64,000 bases of DNA from Selaginella tamariscina (GCA_003024785.1 PUQB01000663.1:58501-122500), one strand, 5' to 3'. Shown: positions 1 through 12,129, numbered from the stretch's first letter. Made by a program: numbers and translations. Notes: generated by a model not told the origin, from the letters alone.

Positions 1-64
1 TCTCTATATTATACACAACACAGCCATACACACAATACACACACCACACATATATAATATATAC

Positions 65-470
65 CTGTTTGAGATGAGAAAGATCGGCCTTGCATCGGCT
101 ACAAGTACTAACATGGCCTACTCCTCTTTTCTGATATGGGATTTCTATATACATGTTGGTCGCTCTCCGAATTCATTTCACACTCATATATATCTTCCTG
201 TACACATATACAGAACTATATATACGTATATATACGCATATATATAGAAATATAATATATGTATACATGAATATAGAAGTAATCAACATATACCTTTGTA
301 TGATGTTCTTCAATAAGAGGTCTTCATCCATGGCTTGATAATCCCCATCGGAGTCTGCCCTTCTCATGTCTATTGCCCTTTTCCTGCAGCCATTTACTTG
401 CCTTACTGAATCCAATGCGGAAATCAGCCATTTCTTAAAAGCCCTTATTGGGATTTTCCCTGTAGCGCCT
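65..470 (-). CDS. Possible edge exons of an unidentified minus-strand gene
   Basis: Two candidate exons read toward the left window edge. The one at 65-130 is bounded by an acceptor (ATATCAG) and a donor (CAG/gtatat). It is 66 bases long and encodes 22 residues with a CxxC pair (STCSRCKADLSHLKQ). The one ending at 294 has a donor CAAAG/gtatat, and its last codons join in phase (PLIEEHHTK then KRGVGH). Upstream in the same stretch a second frame reads QVNGCRKRAIDMRRADSDG, so either an alternative acceptor is used or a one-base error is present, as seen elsewhere in this window. I do not recognise the protein. The region from about 480 to 1,290 holds microsatellites and the presumed 3' UTR of the next gene. 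Confidence 0.3.
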
Positions 471-1295
471 CAACGCGAGAATTTCTAACTTAAACCTTCA
501 TACTTAAAGCTGTCCGTACTACGTACGGGTTTTAGGTACGTATGACCTTTTCAGATATATGTGATATAACCGTATGGGGATATATATATATATATATATT
601 CTATTCATTTTATATTTGATACTATATACCCCTAGAAGTTTTACTTAAAGTATAACTTTCATATAAGAACCTGAGACTTACGTATATAGAGCAATATATG
701 TAATTGTGTGTGTGCGTGTGTGTGTGTGTGAGAGAGAGAGATTGTGTGTTTGTGTGCCACTTATTTGATTTTGTAGAGTTTAGTCGATTTTGCACGGCGT
801 ATATATATGGCTGCATATGTATGTGTATGCATACACGTATCTGTATGTACATATATATGAACGGGTGGTATATATATGTGTATGTATCAATTATGCGTGT
901 GTCTACGTATGTAGCAGCCTATATATTATGCATACCTTGTGTAGAAATACAGCGTTTGCATTTCATTCTGTATACGCTGTCTCTCTCTCACACACGCACA
1001 CACACAGCGTGGGTGTCTGCAAACATTTATTAAATGCAGTTCCTTGAGACTATAACAACCTATTCTTAATTATGACATTCCCAGGATGTATAGCATAACT
1101 TGGAGAGATCCGGGATATTTCATACAACTTCCACACACACGCGCACACATGCACATACTTATGGATTAAGAGAACACAAAAAAATACGCAGTGGTTAATT
1201 ACTTATATTAAAGGGGGAAAAGCAACTTATTATCAGCTTCGCGAGGCCTAAATAAAGAATATACTTAAGGAGATACTCGGGGATATTCAGAGAAT

Positions 1296-1719
1296 CTAGT
1301 GACGAGGTGAGGAGCTGTCTGGTATCATCCTCAGAGGACTGTAATGGTGTTTAAACTCCACACGGCTCCTCGTAGTAGCTGCGTCCAACACCTCCGCATC
1401 ACTCCTGCCTTTGAGCGGGGAACCTATACGCTCACGCAACGGTGACATCCGTACAATGCCCTGTCCGGCGACCGCAACATGTCCTGTCTCGGTGACCGAC
1501 GGCCGTCTCCAATGTAGTAGTACCTTCTGCTTCCTGCAATATGTATGTCGCTCGTTAGAGAGTGTATGTGTGAGGGACGTGTGTGTGCGAGAGAGAGAGA
1601 CAGAGACAGAGACAGAAGATAAAGAGAAAGAGAGAGAAGGTAGGGAGTGTGTGTGTGTGAGAGAGAGACAGAGAGGAGAGAGAGAGAGAGAGAGAAGAGA
1701 CAGACAGAGACCACATTGT

Positions 1720-1762
<43 letters not shown>

Positions 1763-2433
1763 AGATAAAGGTATACACAGTAAACATTTTTACTTGTTTA
1801 ATAAGCAGATAAACTACAGAGATGGCATGCATATATAATATCTATACGGTGGATTATGATATCGAATCTAAATTATAGCGTATCTGAAAACATTAATTAT
1901 CAATTTGATACTATATAATACATATTAAATAGTTAAAAAATGAGTAGTTTTAGAAACTCTGTTTAAACATCGTTAGAAAACTATTGACAGTCGTTAAGTT
2001 ACATCTCTCTCTCTCTCTCTCCCACACACACACACACGCACACGCACACGCACAAGCACACGTGGTACTTACTCTCATGGCACTGTTGTAAGGCATAGGG
2101 GGGCCTCTTCGTACTCAGCAGCATCAAGCTCTTGCAAGTGGTGAGCCTTAAAGAATTTGGGAAGCACATACTGTCGTATGGGAACAAGTAGCATAATGAG
2201 CAGTGGAAACAATACACCCGCTATTGGGATCCACGTAATACCAAAACATGCAAGTAGGTATATAAACTGAAAAAAATAAAATTAATTAGTTAATAACATT
2301 AATTGTTAAGTGTTATTATATACCTGGAAGAGTGTGAAAATGATTATTGTCTTGAACGGGACTGTCTCTACAAAGGCAGCATGTGCATCTTCCAAGACCC
2401 TTTAGCAGAATGTGTGTTAGAATATGTATATGC

Positions 2434-2485
<52 letters not shown>

Positions 2486-2992
2486 CACATGTCATGCAAG
2501 TAATACATATGCGTACACCTGCAGGAGGATTTGGATATACAATATAGATACAAAGAAACACATACATATATAGACGATATAAACAAACACGTATATGAGT
2601 ACTCTCTCTCTCTCACACACACACACGTATGACACGTACTTGAACCTACGGCTTGGTGCAGTGAACAGTAAGAGTATCCTCTCCCAAAACTGGTTACCAG
2701 GTAAGCTTTCGATAGCCATGACAGCAAAGTAACCCCACAAAACTGAAGTAGGAATTTTTTTAATGAGGGGCATCGCGCCCACACATCCGCCTACAAGTAC
2801 TGACTGCAGTAGGTTACTCACTCTCTGCTCCTTAACCTCTACCGGAAGTAGATCGTCTACGTCTTTCTCCGGGTCGAACACAGTCGTATCTACTGGAAGC
2901 GCAGCAAAGTTGGAGTTTGAAGTGTACTGTGCAGTCTCAGGTTTGAGATCTCTCAGTGCCTGAAATTTACAAAGCAAACCTCAGTATGTGTC

Positions 2993-3024
<32 letters not shown>

Positions 3025-3293
3025 GGAGAGAGGGAGGGGGGAGGGAGAGAGGGAGAGAGGGAGAGGGAGGGAGGGAGGGGGAGCGAGAGAGAGAGAGAGA
3101 GAGAGAGTTAATACGGACCGATGTACGCATGCGTGCATGTGTGTGGTGAGAGAGAGGGAGGAGGGAGGGGAGCGAGAGAGATAGAGAGAGAGAGTTAATA
3201 CAGACCCGATGTACGTTTGCGTGCCTGCGTGTGTGTGTGTGTTGAAGAAGAGAGAGAGAGTTAATACAGACCAGATGTACGCGTGCGTGCCGT

Positions 3294-3337
<44 letters not shown>

Positions 3338-4944
3338 AGAGAGAGAGTTAATACGGACCCGAGACTGTGCAGGTTGAAAACGAAGTGGGGATTCCATCTC
3401 TTTGTATGCATCCTGCAGATTACCATACAGCTGCCGAGTTTCATTCTCGTTGATGCTTTTCTTTGCTGTCTTTTACCAGCTTCTCACGTACGATCTATAT
3501 AATCATAAAATGTAAGTCACTCTCTCTCTCTCTCTCACACACACACACGCGCACGCGTGCACACACCTGGTGTTTGAGAGTTGCCAAGCTCTTGGTATGC
3601 ATAGGAGACTGAGGGAGGACTCCGTTTGAAGGTGGTACACCCAAGAGGCCACAAACGATGACCATGCCACCGAGGAGAAGCAGATCGTAATGATATGAAG
3701 ATGGTTTACGGAGGTTAAACTCTTTCTGTTGTGCCAGCTGGGATGCCACGCTGTGATCGAAGTAGTATAATACAGCTATCATTGTTGCAGGAATAAATGC
3801 TCCAAATATGTATATAACCGGTACGTCCTTCATTTCCTGTATATACGCAGGTATATATCATATTTTAATGAATGCGAAATACGAGCAAATACGTACTGGT
3901 CAGATTTACATCTGTATACAGCTGTATGGAGTTTACATATGACTAACATATTATACATTAATGCGTTTACTTTTGCATGCCGTACATAGTTTATATATAA
4001 TGCTCTCTCTCTCTCTCTCACGCACACGCACACGCACGCACAACACACACACACCTTGATGACTGTCCAGTTAGCAATAGCGCGTTTGTTCCACGGATTA
4101 GGGCTGTACAAACGCCTTGGAATACCTGTAGGAACATCCGCAGCTGATGCATAAGAGAGCCCTGTCCACACTAATACCATGAGTGGAAGTCCATAGTCAG
4201 CTATTAAACCTCGCAACCACCCTAAGAAAAAGCATTATAAGTAACGTAATATGTGTGTGTGTGTGCGCGTGTGTGTGTACTAGACCTGATCCATAACGCC
4301 AAGACCTTGCACTTCTGCTTCTTAAACCAGTAAGCAGCAAACCAAACGAGAGAACCAATCCGAACATGCCGTTTGAAATCGCCAGGGAGTACTAAACTGT
4401 TCCAGCCTAGGGTCGTCTCTCTTGGGTACCCGAAACTCTCCAACAACACCCTTCAAAGAACTTAATAAGTACGGTGGTGTGTGTGTATGTGTGCGTGTGT
4501 GTATTTTACCTTGATAGCCTGTTGCATGAAGAGAACAGCAATGAGCATCCCAAACAACTCACCAGCAATTCTAGTAAACCGGTTGATAATGGAACATGCC
4601 CCAAGTATTGCTAAGAGAAACAAGAGTATAGCAACCCATACACATACCCTGCATACATAATAATAGCACTAAAAACCATGTATTAACATATAATAGCACT
4701 AAAAACCATGAAGTATACATACATATTAGTCTTAAATACACTCACCATCCTGTCCAGGCAAGGAAAAGCTTAGGACCGATATCTCTGTCTTTTGCAAAGT
4801 TATACATGAATGTGTACATAATCACTGTCGGCTCGGCAACTCCGAGTATAAGCAGAGGTTGCCCACCTATGAGAGAGTGTAAATGCCGCACAGGGACGTA
4901 GATGCCAGTGTTTGACAGCAGTCAAGATACCATCTGAGAAAACA

Positions 4945-4994
<50 letters not shown>

Positions 4995-5312
4995 TGTGTG
5001 TGTGTGTGTGTTGTGTGTGTGTGTGTGTGTGTAAAGAGAATTATGTAAAAATAAATAAAAGTTTACTTGTGTCTCTGTCCAGTTGTTCTCCAAAAGATAT
5101 CACAGGAATAGCTGATGCGAAAAAGATATAAGTTGTTGGGGCGAAAATTCTATACAGACAAAAAGTAGTGAATATACACACATATGTGTGCGTGCGCGTG
5201 TGTGTTACCTGTAGCCTGCATTGATACCACCAAGCCAGTCCTGTCTGTAACACTTGATTCGCCCTTTCACGTCATTCAAGATTCCTCGAAAAGGAACAAA
5301 TGTCTCCTCCAT
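1296..5312 (-). CDS. BOR: Boron (borate) exporter, BOR1-type SLC4-like transporter
   Basis: Polytopic plasma-membrane borate efflux carrier of the plant BOR family, which loads boron into transport tissue or removes excess. The start at 5312 gives [19 protein letters not shown], the usual N-terminus. Conserved stretches follow in order on short exons: [20 protein letters not shown] (about 5.1 kb), [20 protein letters not shown] (4.55 kb), [20 protein letters not shown] (4.2 kb), [20 protein letters not shown] (3.75 kb), [30 protein letters not shown] (2.83 kb), [20 protein letters not shown] (2.67 kb), [17 protein letters not shown] (2.38 kb), then a C-terminal tail ending SSSPRH. Exon 4286-4450 is one base short: its reading frame changes around 4371-4376, between PWRF and [13 protein letters not shown], although both flanking splice phases require a length of 3n+1. 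This is most likely a consensus error. Introns are microsatellite-rich. Confidence 0.93.
3106..3361 (-). repeat. Fourfold repeated donor-site unit inside a BOR intron
   Basis: On the minus strand the exon ending CACAGTCTCGG is followed by gtccgtattaactctctc. The same block (GGTCYGTATTAACTCTCTC) recurs three more times, near 3274, 3207 and 3120. Copies are separated by (CT)n(CA)n runs and a variable GCACGCRTRCGTACATC spacer. Each copy recreates a GT donor-like site. Units are roughly 70-110 bases and differ mainly in microsatellite length, as expected from tandem duplication by slippage or unequal exchange. Confidence 0.75.
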
Positions 5313-5429
5313 GTTGAGAAGAGTGTCTGTATGTGTATATATGTATATGTGTGTGTGTGTATATGTAAAGAAGTTTAAGGCCTCGTGAAGCTTATTGTAA
5401 AAGAGTTATTAACGGTTAACCCCCATTTT

Positions 5430-5870
5430 ATGATTACGTATACAACTGGAGACAAAAAGAGAGGTTAGAAAAGACGCACATATACTAGTGCTACGTACCT
5501 TGATGTCGTACATATGTATGTATGATTTCTGCGGCAAATAATCTAGCGCATTTCCGACTCCATCTCTATCCAGAGGAATGTGAACACTGTCATGTCTATG
5601 GACGCAGCACGAGATCTGTTGAGCTTTGACAAAGCTTAGCGGATCGACATGCCCATCACGCTCGTGTGTGTATGTGTATGTGTATGTCTTCTTACTTTGC
5701 AGTGCTGGAAGAAGCCATGAGCTGGAAACACGGAATTATTTCGAAATATGTATAAAATATGTGTATGTGTGATGTATATGTATACCTGTGGAACGGTTTA
5801 TATGGCATGAATGACTCTGCCTCACATGCAGTTGCCAGCTGGCCAGGAAAACAAACAACTAATGCCAGTG
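5430..5870 (-). other. Spliced leader of BOR or a small unidentified gene
   Basis: Splice-like signals lie just upstream of BOR. They include a segment ending CCACAG/gtatac at about 5786, a short exon of about 27 bases (TTTCCAG/CTCATGG to GCAAA/gtaaga, near 5,700), an exon of about 150 bases ending CATCAAG/gtacgtag at 5499, and an acceptor (CATACAG) just before the BOR start. One splice path stays open through two junctions: PGQLATACEAESFMPYKPFH, then SSWLLPALQ, then TLSKLNRSRAASIDMTVFT, and it ends MESEMR-stop. Another frame of the 5499 exon is also open for 54 codons. I do not recognise either peptide. If these exons belong to the BOR mRNA they are a 5' leader with upstream ORFs. If not, they form a small separate gene. 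Confidence 0.3.
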
Positions 5871-5912
5871 TTTTTACATGTTTCTCTCTCTCTCTCCAAT
5901 CCCCTCAAGATT

Positions 5913-6012
5913 TAGCGAGCATCCATATTGGAATCTGGGAATCTGGGACTTTAACGGGGTGCCATTGAAAATCGAAATGGGGGGATTTTTCTTAGCGAGC
6001 AGCCATCATGGG
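5913..6012. repeat. Short imperfect direct repeat
   Basis: TTAGCGAGCATCCATATTGG near 5914 and TTAGCGAGCAGCCATCATGG near 5993 are about 80 bases apart. Between them GAATCTGG is also repeated. The surrounding 5,880-6,300 has no convincing gene. Confidence 0.4.
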
Positions 6013-6299
6013 GGCTGTGAAATGTGATTTCCTTAGCGTACTGCTGCTGCCATGTGGTGTACACGAGATGGACAGATCACACAGACAATGCTGTGGTGCG
6101 TGTATATATATATATATATATGAAGAGGGCACCCAACACGAGAAACGCTCACACGACACACGCAGTGTATACACACGCTACAGGACAACGCCTAACTTAC
6201 CCACGCTAATCAACACCCTTAATACTAGAAACGGCCACACAGAACCCTGAACCCGGCGGCCAGACGGAATATCTTAAAGCATATTCATCGGAATTCCAT

Positions 6300-8398
6300 C
6301 CATCGCGGTTAATCTTTACTTATAGTGGGTTAAGATACTTACACTGGTTAGCGCACGAAGTAACCTTTTCTATTGTAGATTTGGATGGGTAATATATATA
6401 TTTTATGGATTTCCTACTTCTTTAAGATGTATATATATATATAAATACGCACATTTATACACTAAAATCCTTTTCAGCTTGCATCACCAAGATATTTATA
6501 TACACATGCTTATGATAATTTCTATGGATGTTTACTGACGTAGTTTGTTTAAGTAAACAACTATCTAGTTAAGTCAACCAAACAGTTGAAAACTCGGAGA
6601 ACATTCGAGAGAATATTCTTACATTATGTCAATGAGGATTAATCACATAGGAGAAAATAGTTATGTTGCTAACGTGCATTACAATGCGATATGCTCCCCA
6701 ACAACCGAAATAAGCATCTCATAGTATTGACTTATGCAATGTTATGCATATGAATATGTTCTCTTTCCCGTGCGCGTTTTAAGGGTATTTTAAGGGTATA
6801 TATTACAAGGGTATCTCATCAAATTAAGGGGAAATGGTAGCTTGTCAACAACAAAGGAAAGGCTGCCAAGGGCTAAAGGCTAAACGTAAAACTAGTAAAC
6901 TAGGCATGCAGTGACGTCACGACGTGTTTGTAGTTTGGCATACGTACAAAGTCCATATAAAAGGTCCCACATAGATGCATCACCTGCTTCATAAAAGTCT
7001 CCATGGCTATATATAGAGCTGCAAATTCATATGTGCTATGGTATAAATTATAAAATACTTATATATTATACTTTTATAATTATATACTTCTAGAAATACT
7101 ATGTATTAATGCATAATTCGTATTAACACTATATATTAAATAATTTATTCATGCTTTTTGTAATGTATTTAATGCATACTTAATTGTATTCTACATAGTT
7201 TGCATCAATAAAACTGATTTAATGAAACAGTTTGCCTATATTTAGTCTACTTATGAAGTACTGGGAGCATGTTTCTTACAGATATTTGTATTTTAAATTA
7301 AAGTCAGCTCTGAAAGTGAATTAATATATAAAACATTAATTGAATTAATATATAAAAATTTAATTAAAATTTAGTATATATAAATTATTTAAATGAATAT
7401 AGGATACACACAACTTGTGACACGCTCGATGAGTGAGGTATGTGCCACGTGATAATGCACTTTGAACACATACATATCCATTGTTCAGCCCTTTTGCCCT
7501 TTTTCCGCGGCATTTCGTCTCCAGCAAGCAAGACAATTGTATCTCGGGGAAGTAAATTAAACATTAGCCCATTGCAATATAATTATATAAATAATATTAT
7601 ATTTATATAAAATATATATATAAATATATAATATATAATTTGGGTGTGATTGCACAATAATGGCTTGAGCACTTTAGATCCTATTTGTTTCTTCGTCTGT
7701 ACTAAAATATTCAGCATGTACAGAGTAGATGCCCTTTTTCAGCACACAGTGGACCGCCCAATCTCTTTAGTAGGTACATATTACGTTGTGAAGTGTGTGT
7801 ATTCGTCTGTGTTCGTGTGTATTACACACACGCACGCACATACGCACACAATGCAGAATGCAGCGTATTGGGAATTGAGCACTGGACATTCTTGCTTCTT
7901 TTAAAGTAACAAAAGGCGGGAATATATTTAAATAATACATACTGCAGCTCGTGTACGTATTATAAAATACAAGGGATAATTTAATTTATCAAAATGACAA
8001 ATTGTTTTAAATATATGCATAATTATTTAATGTAACGTGAAGTATATATTTAGTACGGATAAATCTGTCACTCGAACTCAATCCTGGGTATATACAAATA
8101 TAATCGTATATAATAATTGATTAAACCTGTAATTTTTTTATTGAAGTATAAAAATAAGCTAGAATATACTAAGAATATATTTAAATTTATTCTATGGGAT
8201 TTGCTTTTATGGAGATACATCGAATGTTGAATCTTATTTAAATGCTTGTTTTATATCATGACAATATGGAACATAGAAAATACTACTCAAATAACCTTAT
8301 GCTTATATTAATTTAAGTTATTAATGTGCATTCGACTACATAGTTTCAAAAAAGATCATTTAACTAAACTTGTGTTTCTTAAGCAGTATATATACATA

Positions 8399-8445
<47 letters not shown>

Positions 8446-8995
8446 CTGCCTGTGTTTGTAAGGAATGATTATTAGTTATTATTGAAATTAAAGTTATATT
8501 AATATTTAAATAAATTTGCAATTTGCCATATTCAAGATGTATTCTTTATATAACGCATTCAAAAACACTGTCAAAATGGAAGAAAAAAAGACATTCTTAT
8601 TAATTCTTGATAAATTTAAAGCAATTTAAATTATAAAGACATTCTGGCCAAAACACGTGAAGATTGGTTTTGTTAATAAAAGAATTATAACACTCAATAA
8701 TATTAAAAAAAACAAAACAGTTAGTCCATTAGAATTATGAACTTATTAATTTAAAAGCAGCTTATATATTTGCTAATAATATTTTATTAATCTCTTGACT
8801 TCTAATGTTCAACATTAATTTTACAAAAATGTCTCAATGTGCTCAGCGTGTGTACGCATGGTGTGTGTGTGTGTGTATTATATTGGGCAATTCAAGAACA
8901 GTATATCAATCACAAGACATACTACATAAAAGATTTATGTTATAAACAAAATATAAAGTTATACAAAGTTTTGACTGATAAAAATATACATGTGT

Positions 8996-9028
<33 letters not shown>

Positions 9029-9390
9029 GCTATGCACTGCATTCATTATATGTAAATACAAAAATATTATTTTTTCATGAAGTATGATACTATTTAAATT
9101 ATATATTTTATACTTGCATCTGAGTGCATTTAAAGTTAAATCAAAAAATAAAATATTGGCATCAAGACTCTCATCAGAGACATTCTCTCTCAGTAATGTG
9201 TGTACGAGCTTTGCACATGCAAAAAATATTGACGTCTACGTATGTATATACGTATTTATATACACACGTACATGCGTATATAGATATACACTCACACATA
9301 TATTAATTAGAAGATCGTTCTATTCCATATTATATAATCTTTGTAGAGCAGTACCCTTCATGAACATATAATATATCTTCACATTGCGTA
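6300..9390. other. AT-rich intergenic region without a supported gene
   Basis: Long AT tracts, a (TA)n run at about 8,409-8,442 and (GT)n runs near 8,860 and 9,000-9,027. A G-box core CACGTG lies at 7446-7451. Short open frames here are low-complexity and show no family signature. The 9,300-9,400 end is homologous to the sequence 3' of the other two F-box copies, including the shared GTACTGCTCTACAAAGAT block. Confidence 0.6.
6911..7017 (+). promoter_or_regulatory. Promoter-like cluster: CRE palindrome, USE-like element, TATA
   Basis: GTGACGTCAC (6911-6920) is a perfect CRE/ACGT-core palindrome. TATAAAAGG follows near 6957. GTCCCACATAG (6964-6974) matches the plant snRNA upstream sequence element RTCCCACATCG at 10 of 11 positions. 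TATATATA starts at 7008, leaving 33 bases between the two, which is the spacing known for RNA polymerase II snRNA promoters in plants. I see no recognisable snRNA downstream, only AT-rich sequence, so the target is unknown or the match is chance. Confidence 0.35.
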
Positions 9391-9399
9391 TATTCATGT

Positions 9400-10684
9400 T
9401 TAATATGCCACTCTTCGAGGACGCCTCAGCCAGAGCGATGTCATAAGGAGAAGGATAAGGTGCACGCAGAGACGGTGAGTAGACAATCGCCGCGGTATAA
9501 TCGTGATCCCACGCACGTCGGTACTGTCTAGGGGACAGACATCAAACACATGTTGGCACTGGCAGAAATCACAGGCAAGTGCGGTCCAGGTACGGGTGGC
9601 CAAGTCGCAGACAACCATTGGCAGAGACGGATGATTCAAGCTGTGGTGCAAAGCAGACTAGAGTGCCCAGACCGTTGCACCACAGCCTACGCCCGGAGCA
9701 TCTCTGTAGCATCCATGGGTTTATCAAGTCGGCAGCAGGAGCTGCAGCTACCCTTTCCAGTTCCCCCCTTCGCTTCTCCACACTCCATAGCCGGAGAGAC
9801 CCTTGTCAGTGGGCTTCAGTGCCCCACCGACTTCGCAAAATAGTCGATTCCATTGTGCTTCCATGTGCAGGCACGGATGAGGGAGGATGTGACGTCCCCT
9901 CCCCTTCCCCTTCCAGTCCAGTGGTAACCTGTGGATCAGTAACCACATCAGTTCTCCAGCGGCCCTGGGCCAGGTCGTACAACGCCCGCTTGGCTTTCTC
10001 ATCGCCAGCAACAAAGTGCAGCGTGGTGACAGCCCAGGTGTTCTTCATTGAGTCATATACACAGCAAACGTGGCAGTTAGATTTAATAGCATCCACCCCG
10101 ATTCGGAATGCCTCCTCATCTATTAGCTCCATCCTGAACTCCGGTATCATTGGACATCTCTCCTTAGCAAGGCGTGGAAGGGACACCCATTCGCGGGTCA
10201 GTGGGTTCCCAACCACGAATCTCCCCATGTGTTCTCGGGCCCTGCTGGTAATACAGAGCAAGCCACCTGAAGGAAAACACGCTATCCAACTTGGTTAAGT
10301 GTTAAAGTTTACTAGTACCTGCAGAGGCGACAATCTGTGGGCGGAACAAGCTGGTTTCTAGCGGGAACCTGGACAAGCCCGACGAGCTAGTCCAACGATA
10401 GAATCGAGCACTCTTGGCAGCACTGATGAGAACCCAGAGATGCTTGTCCCGTGCCACCACTTCCGGAACCACGGAGACTGGATGAAGCGTTTCCACATCT
10501 TGCACACGAGCATGCACGTTACCAGGGACTTGGCATCGTCTACGTAGCTGAGTAGAAGAGGAACCAAGTCTTGGTCGGTGCTCCATTCAATCTTCCTCCT
10601 TTTCCCTGTGCGACTGTCCTCTTCATTCCAGTTTCCTCTTCTCCGTGTGTTCATCGAGTTGTTGGCATTCTTCCTGTTCGTCAC
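9400..10684 (-). CDS. F-box protein, plant F-box/kelch-like family, copy 1
   Basis: F-box proteins recruit substrates to SCF ubiquitin ligases. An acidic, Arg/Lys-rich leader is followed by an F-box-like helix set (DLVPLLLSYVDDAKSLVTCM, then LVCKMWKRFIQSPWF). After it come SAAKSARFYRWTSSSGLSRF, a GT-AG intron of about 55 bases (near 10,262-10,316) and a beta-rich C-terminal part with GRFVVGNPLTREWVSLPRL and VCDLATRTWTALACDF, resembling the F-box-associated/kelch repeats of plants. The frame changes at least twice (between the F-box and RDKHLWVLIS, and in the C-terminal part), so it is either a decayed copy or carries consensus errors. The N-terminal start is uncertain. Copies 2 and 3 lie at 45.8 and 49.9 kb in the opposite orientation. 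Confidence 0.7.
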
Positions 10685-10769
10685 ATGCGCTCTCCCTCCT
10701 CCTGTGGCTGTCGGTATCTAGCTCGATTAAAACAGGGAGCTCCTGCAACTCCTCATTGTTTGTGAATTT

Positions 10770-11233
10770 CAATAATCTATAATCTATAGCCATTAGGGTC
10801 CGGAATCCTAACTCCTATTAACCCTACTCTGTATTAGGGTCGGGTACTCTGTCTTAGGTTTCATTCAAACCCCTACAGTAAGGAATTTAGACCTCTCAGA
10901 TAACCAATGTTATATTCTATAATTTTACAACTCTGATATTTTATTAACTAGAAAATACATTATTAAAGTGAGAACTTAAAAGGCATTACATAGTTTTTAT
11001 TATTAGAAAAGAAACTAATGTATTTTAAGCTAATATATTTAAATATTAAATATTATGCATGAATGTTTTTAATGTTAAAAATATATTTATATGCTATTGC
11101 ATAACTTAGTGAGCTATATATTTAAATATAAATTTATGCATAATAGTTAATGTTAACATGTTTCATACTTTTTTCCGGGGGCATAATAACCTTTTCCATT
11201 CTCTTTAGATATTGATACTGGTATTATGTAACA
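10770..11233. repeat. Upstream flank shared with F-box copy 3
   Basis: Reverse-complemented, this flank matches 48,240-48,500: AAGTATGAAACATGTTAACA, the AT block around TATATAGCTCACTAA, and ATCAGAGTTGTAA occur in the same order. It also carries the block ATTCCGGACCCTAATACAGA (on the minus strand, in two diverged halves), which occurs twice upstream of copy 3. This shows that a segment larger than the gene was duplicated. Confidence 0.7.
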
Positions 11234-11300
11234 TAATATATGTTTTATAAAAAATATTATTATTAATAATAATAATAATATTTTTATAAAACATATATTA
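11234..11300. repeat. 67-bp near-perfect palindrome
   Basis: The left arm TAATATATGTTTTATAAAAA is the exact reverse complement of the right arm at 11281-11300. The centre is made of AAT/ATT triplets and is itself nearly self-complementary. It could extrude as a cruciform or form a long RNA hairpin. The composition is too simple to call a microRNA precursor. Confidence 0.7.
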
Positions 11301-11687
11301 AATCTGACACGCGCTGAGAAATATTCCTGGATATTACAGAAAACTTAAACACAGAAATATACTTAGTTAAATTTAATTCATCAAAAATATTTGAAAAGTA
11401 CTTATATAAAAACTGATCAGTTTTTATTTGTTTTACTAAAAGCTTTTCATTAGTATTAATTTTTAGCTTACATTTAGATTTTTAAATTTATTACTATTAA
11501 AATTCTAAAGATATATGCAAGGTTAGAAACCTTCTTTACATATAAAGTCTAATTTTGAACTTCTGTATGTATCAGGTTCTATGTGGCATTATTTACTTAA
11601 TATGTACTGTAGATATACATAAGGTATATTTGATATATTCTTTATATTATTCCTGAAAATGACATTAAGCATGTACATTTTGATTAA

Positions 11688-12129
11688 GGGAAAATTATAT
11701 TATACCTTTGAAATTTATCATATTACATATATACCCATTTAAAAGTTTTAAATTTACATATATACCCTTTAAAATTTCAATTGTAATATTTTAATTTTTT
11801 AAAATAATAATATTAATTAAAATATTTTTTTAATTAAAATAATTAAAGTTTATTAAGTGTTAAATGTCAAAAATTATTATGGTAAAAAATGGAATATTTT
11901 TTAAAATAATTATATTATATTGTGATATATATATTTATAGGTTGTATTTTAGACCTAAATATAATAAAATGTAAATAATTAAAGATTTTTATAAATGTTT
12001 TTTAATTTTTAATTTTAAAATTTATGAAGTTTTAAATTGAAGTTTTAAGAGTATATATGTAAATATAAAACTTCTAGGGATATATATGTAAATATAAAAT
12101 TTTTTTAGGGGTATAATGTAATTTTTTCT
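11688..12129. mobile_element. MITE-like element, 442 bp, with 8-bp target duplication
   Basis: TTGATTAA occurs at 11680-11687 and again at 12130-12137. Between them the ends are inverted repeats: GGGAAAATTATATTATACC on the left, and AGAAAAAATTACATTATACC when the right end is reverse-complemented. Inside, both halves carry inverted copies of AGTTTTAAATTTACATATAT followed by ACCC, so the whole element is close to a palindrome. There is no coding capacity. An 8-bp duplication is usual for hAT-type DNA transposons, which is the likely driver family. Related half-elements occur at 45,597-45,780 and elsewhere. Confidence 0.6.

Noticed and set aside
3000-3090. CRISPR-like or other regular spacer array
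   Set aside because: The repeats are GA/GGA microsatellites without unique spacers, and the window is clearly eukaryotic.
622-3444. Open frames rich in Ser-Leu, His-Thr, Cys-Val or Arg-Glu repeats (also common elsewhere in the window)
   Set aside because: They are translations of CT, CA, GT and GA microsatellites in introns.
7650-7904. 84-codon plus-strand frame in the AT-rich region
   Set aside because: It contains a CA/GT microsatellite, has no family signature and no clear promoter or splice support.
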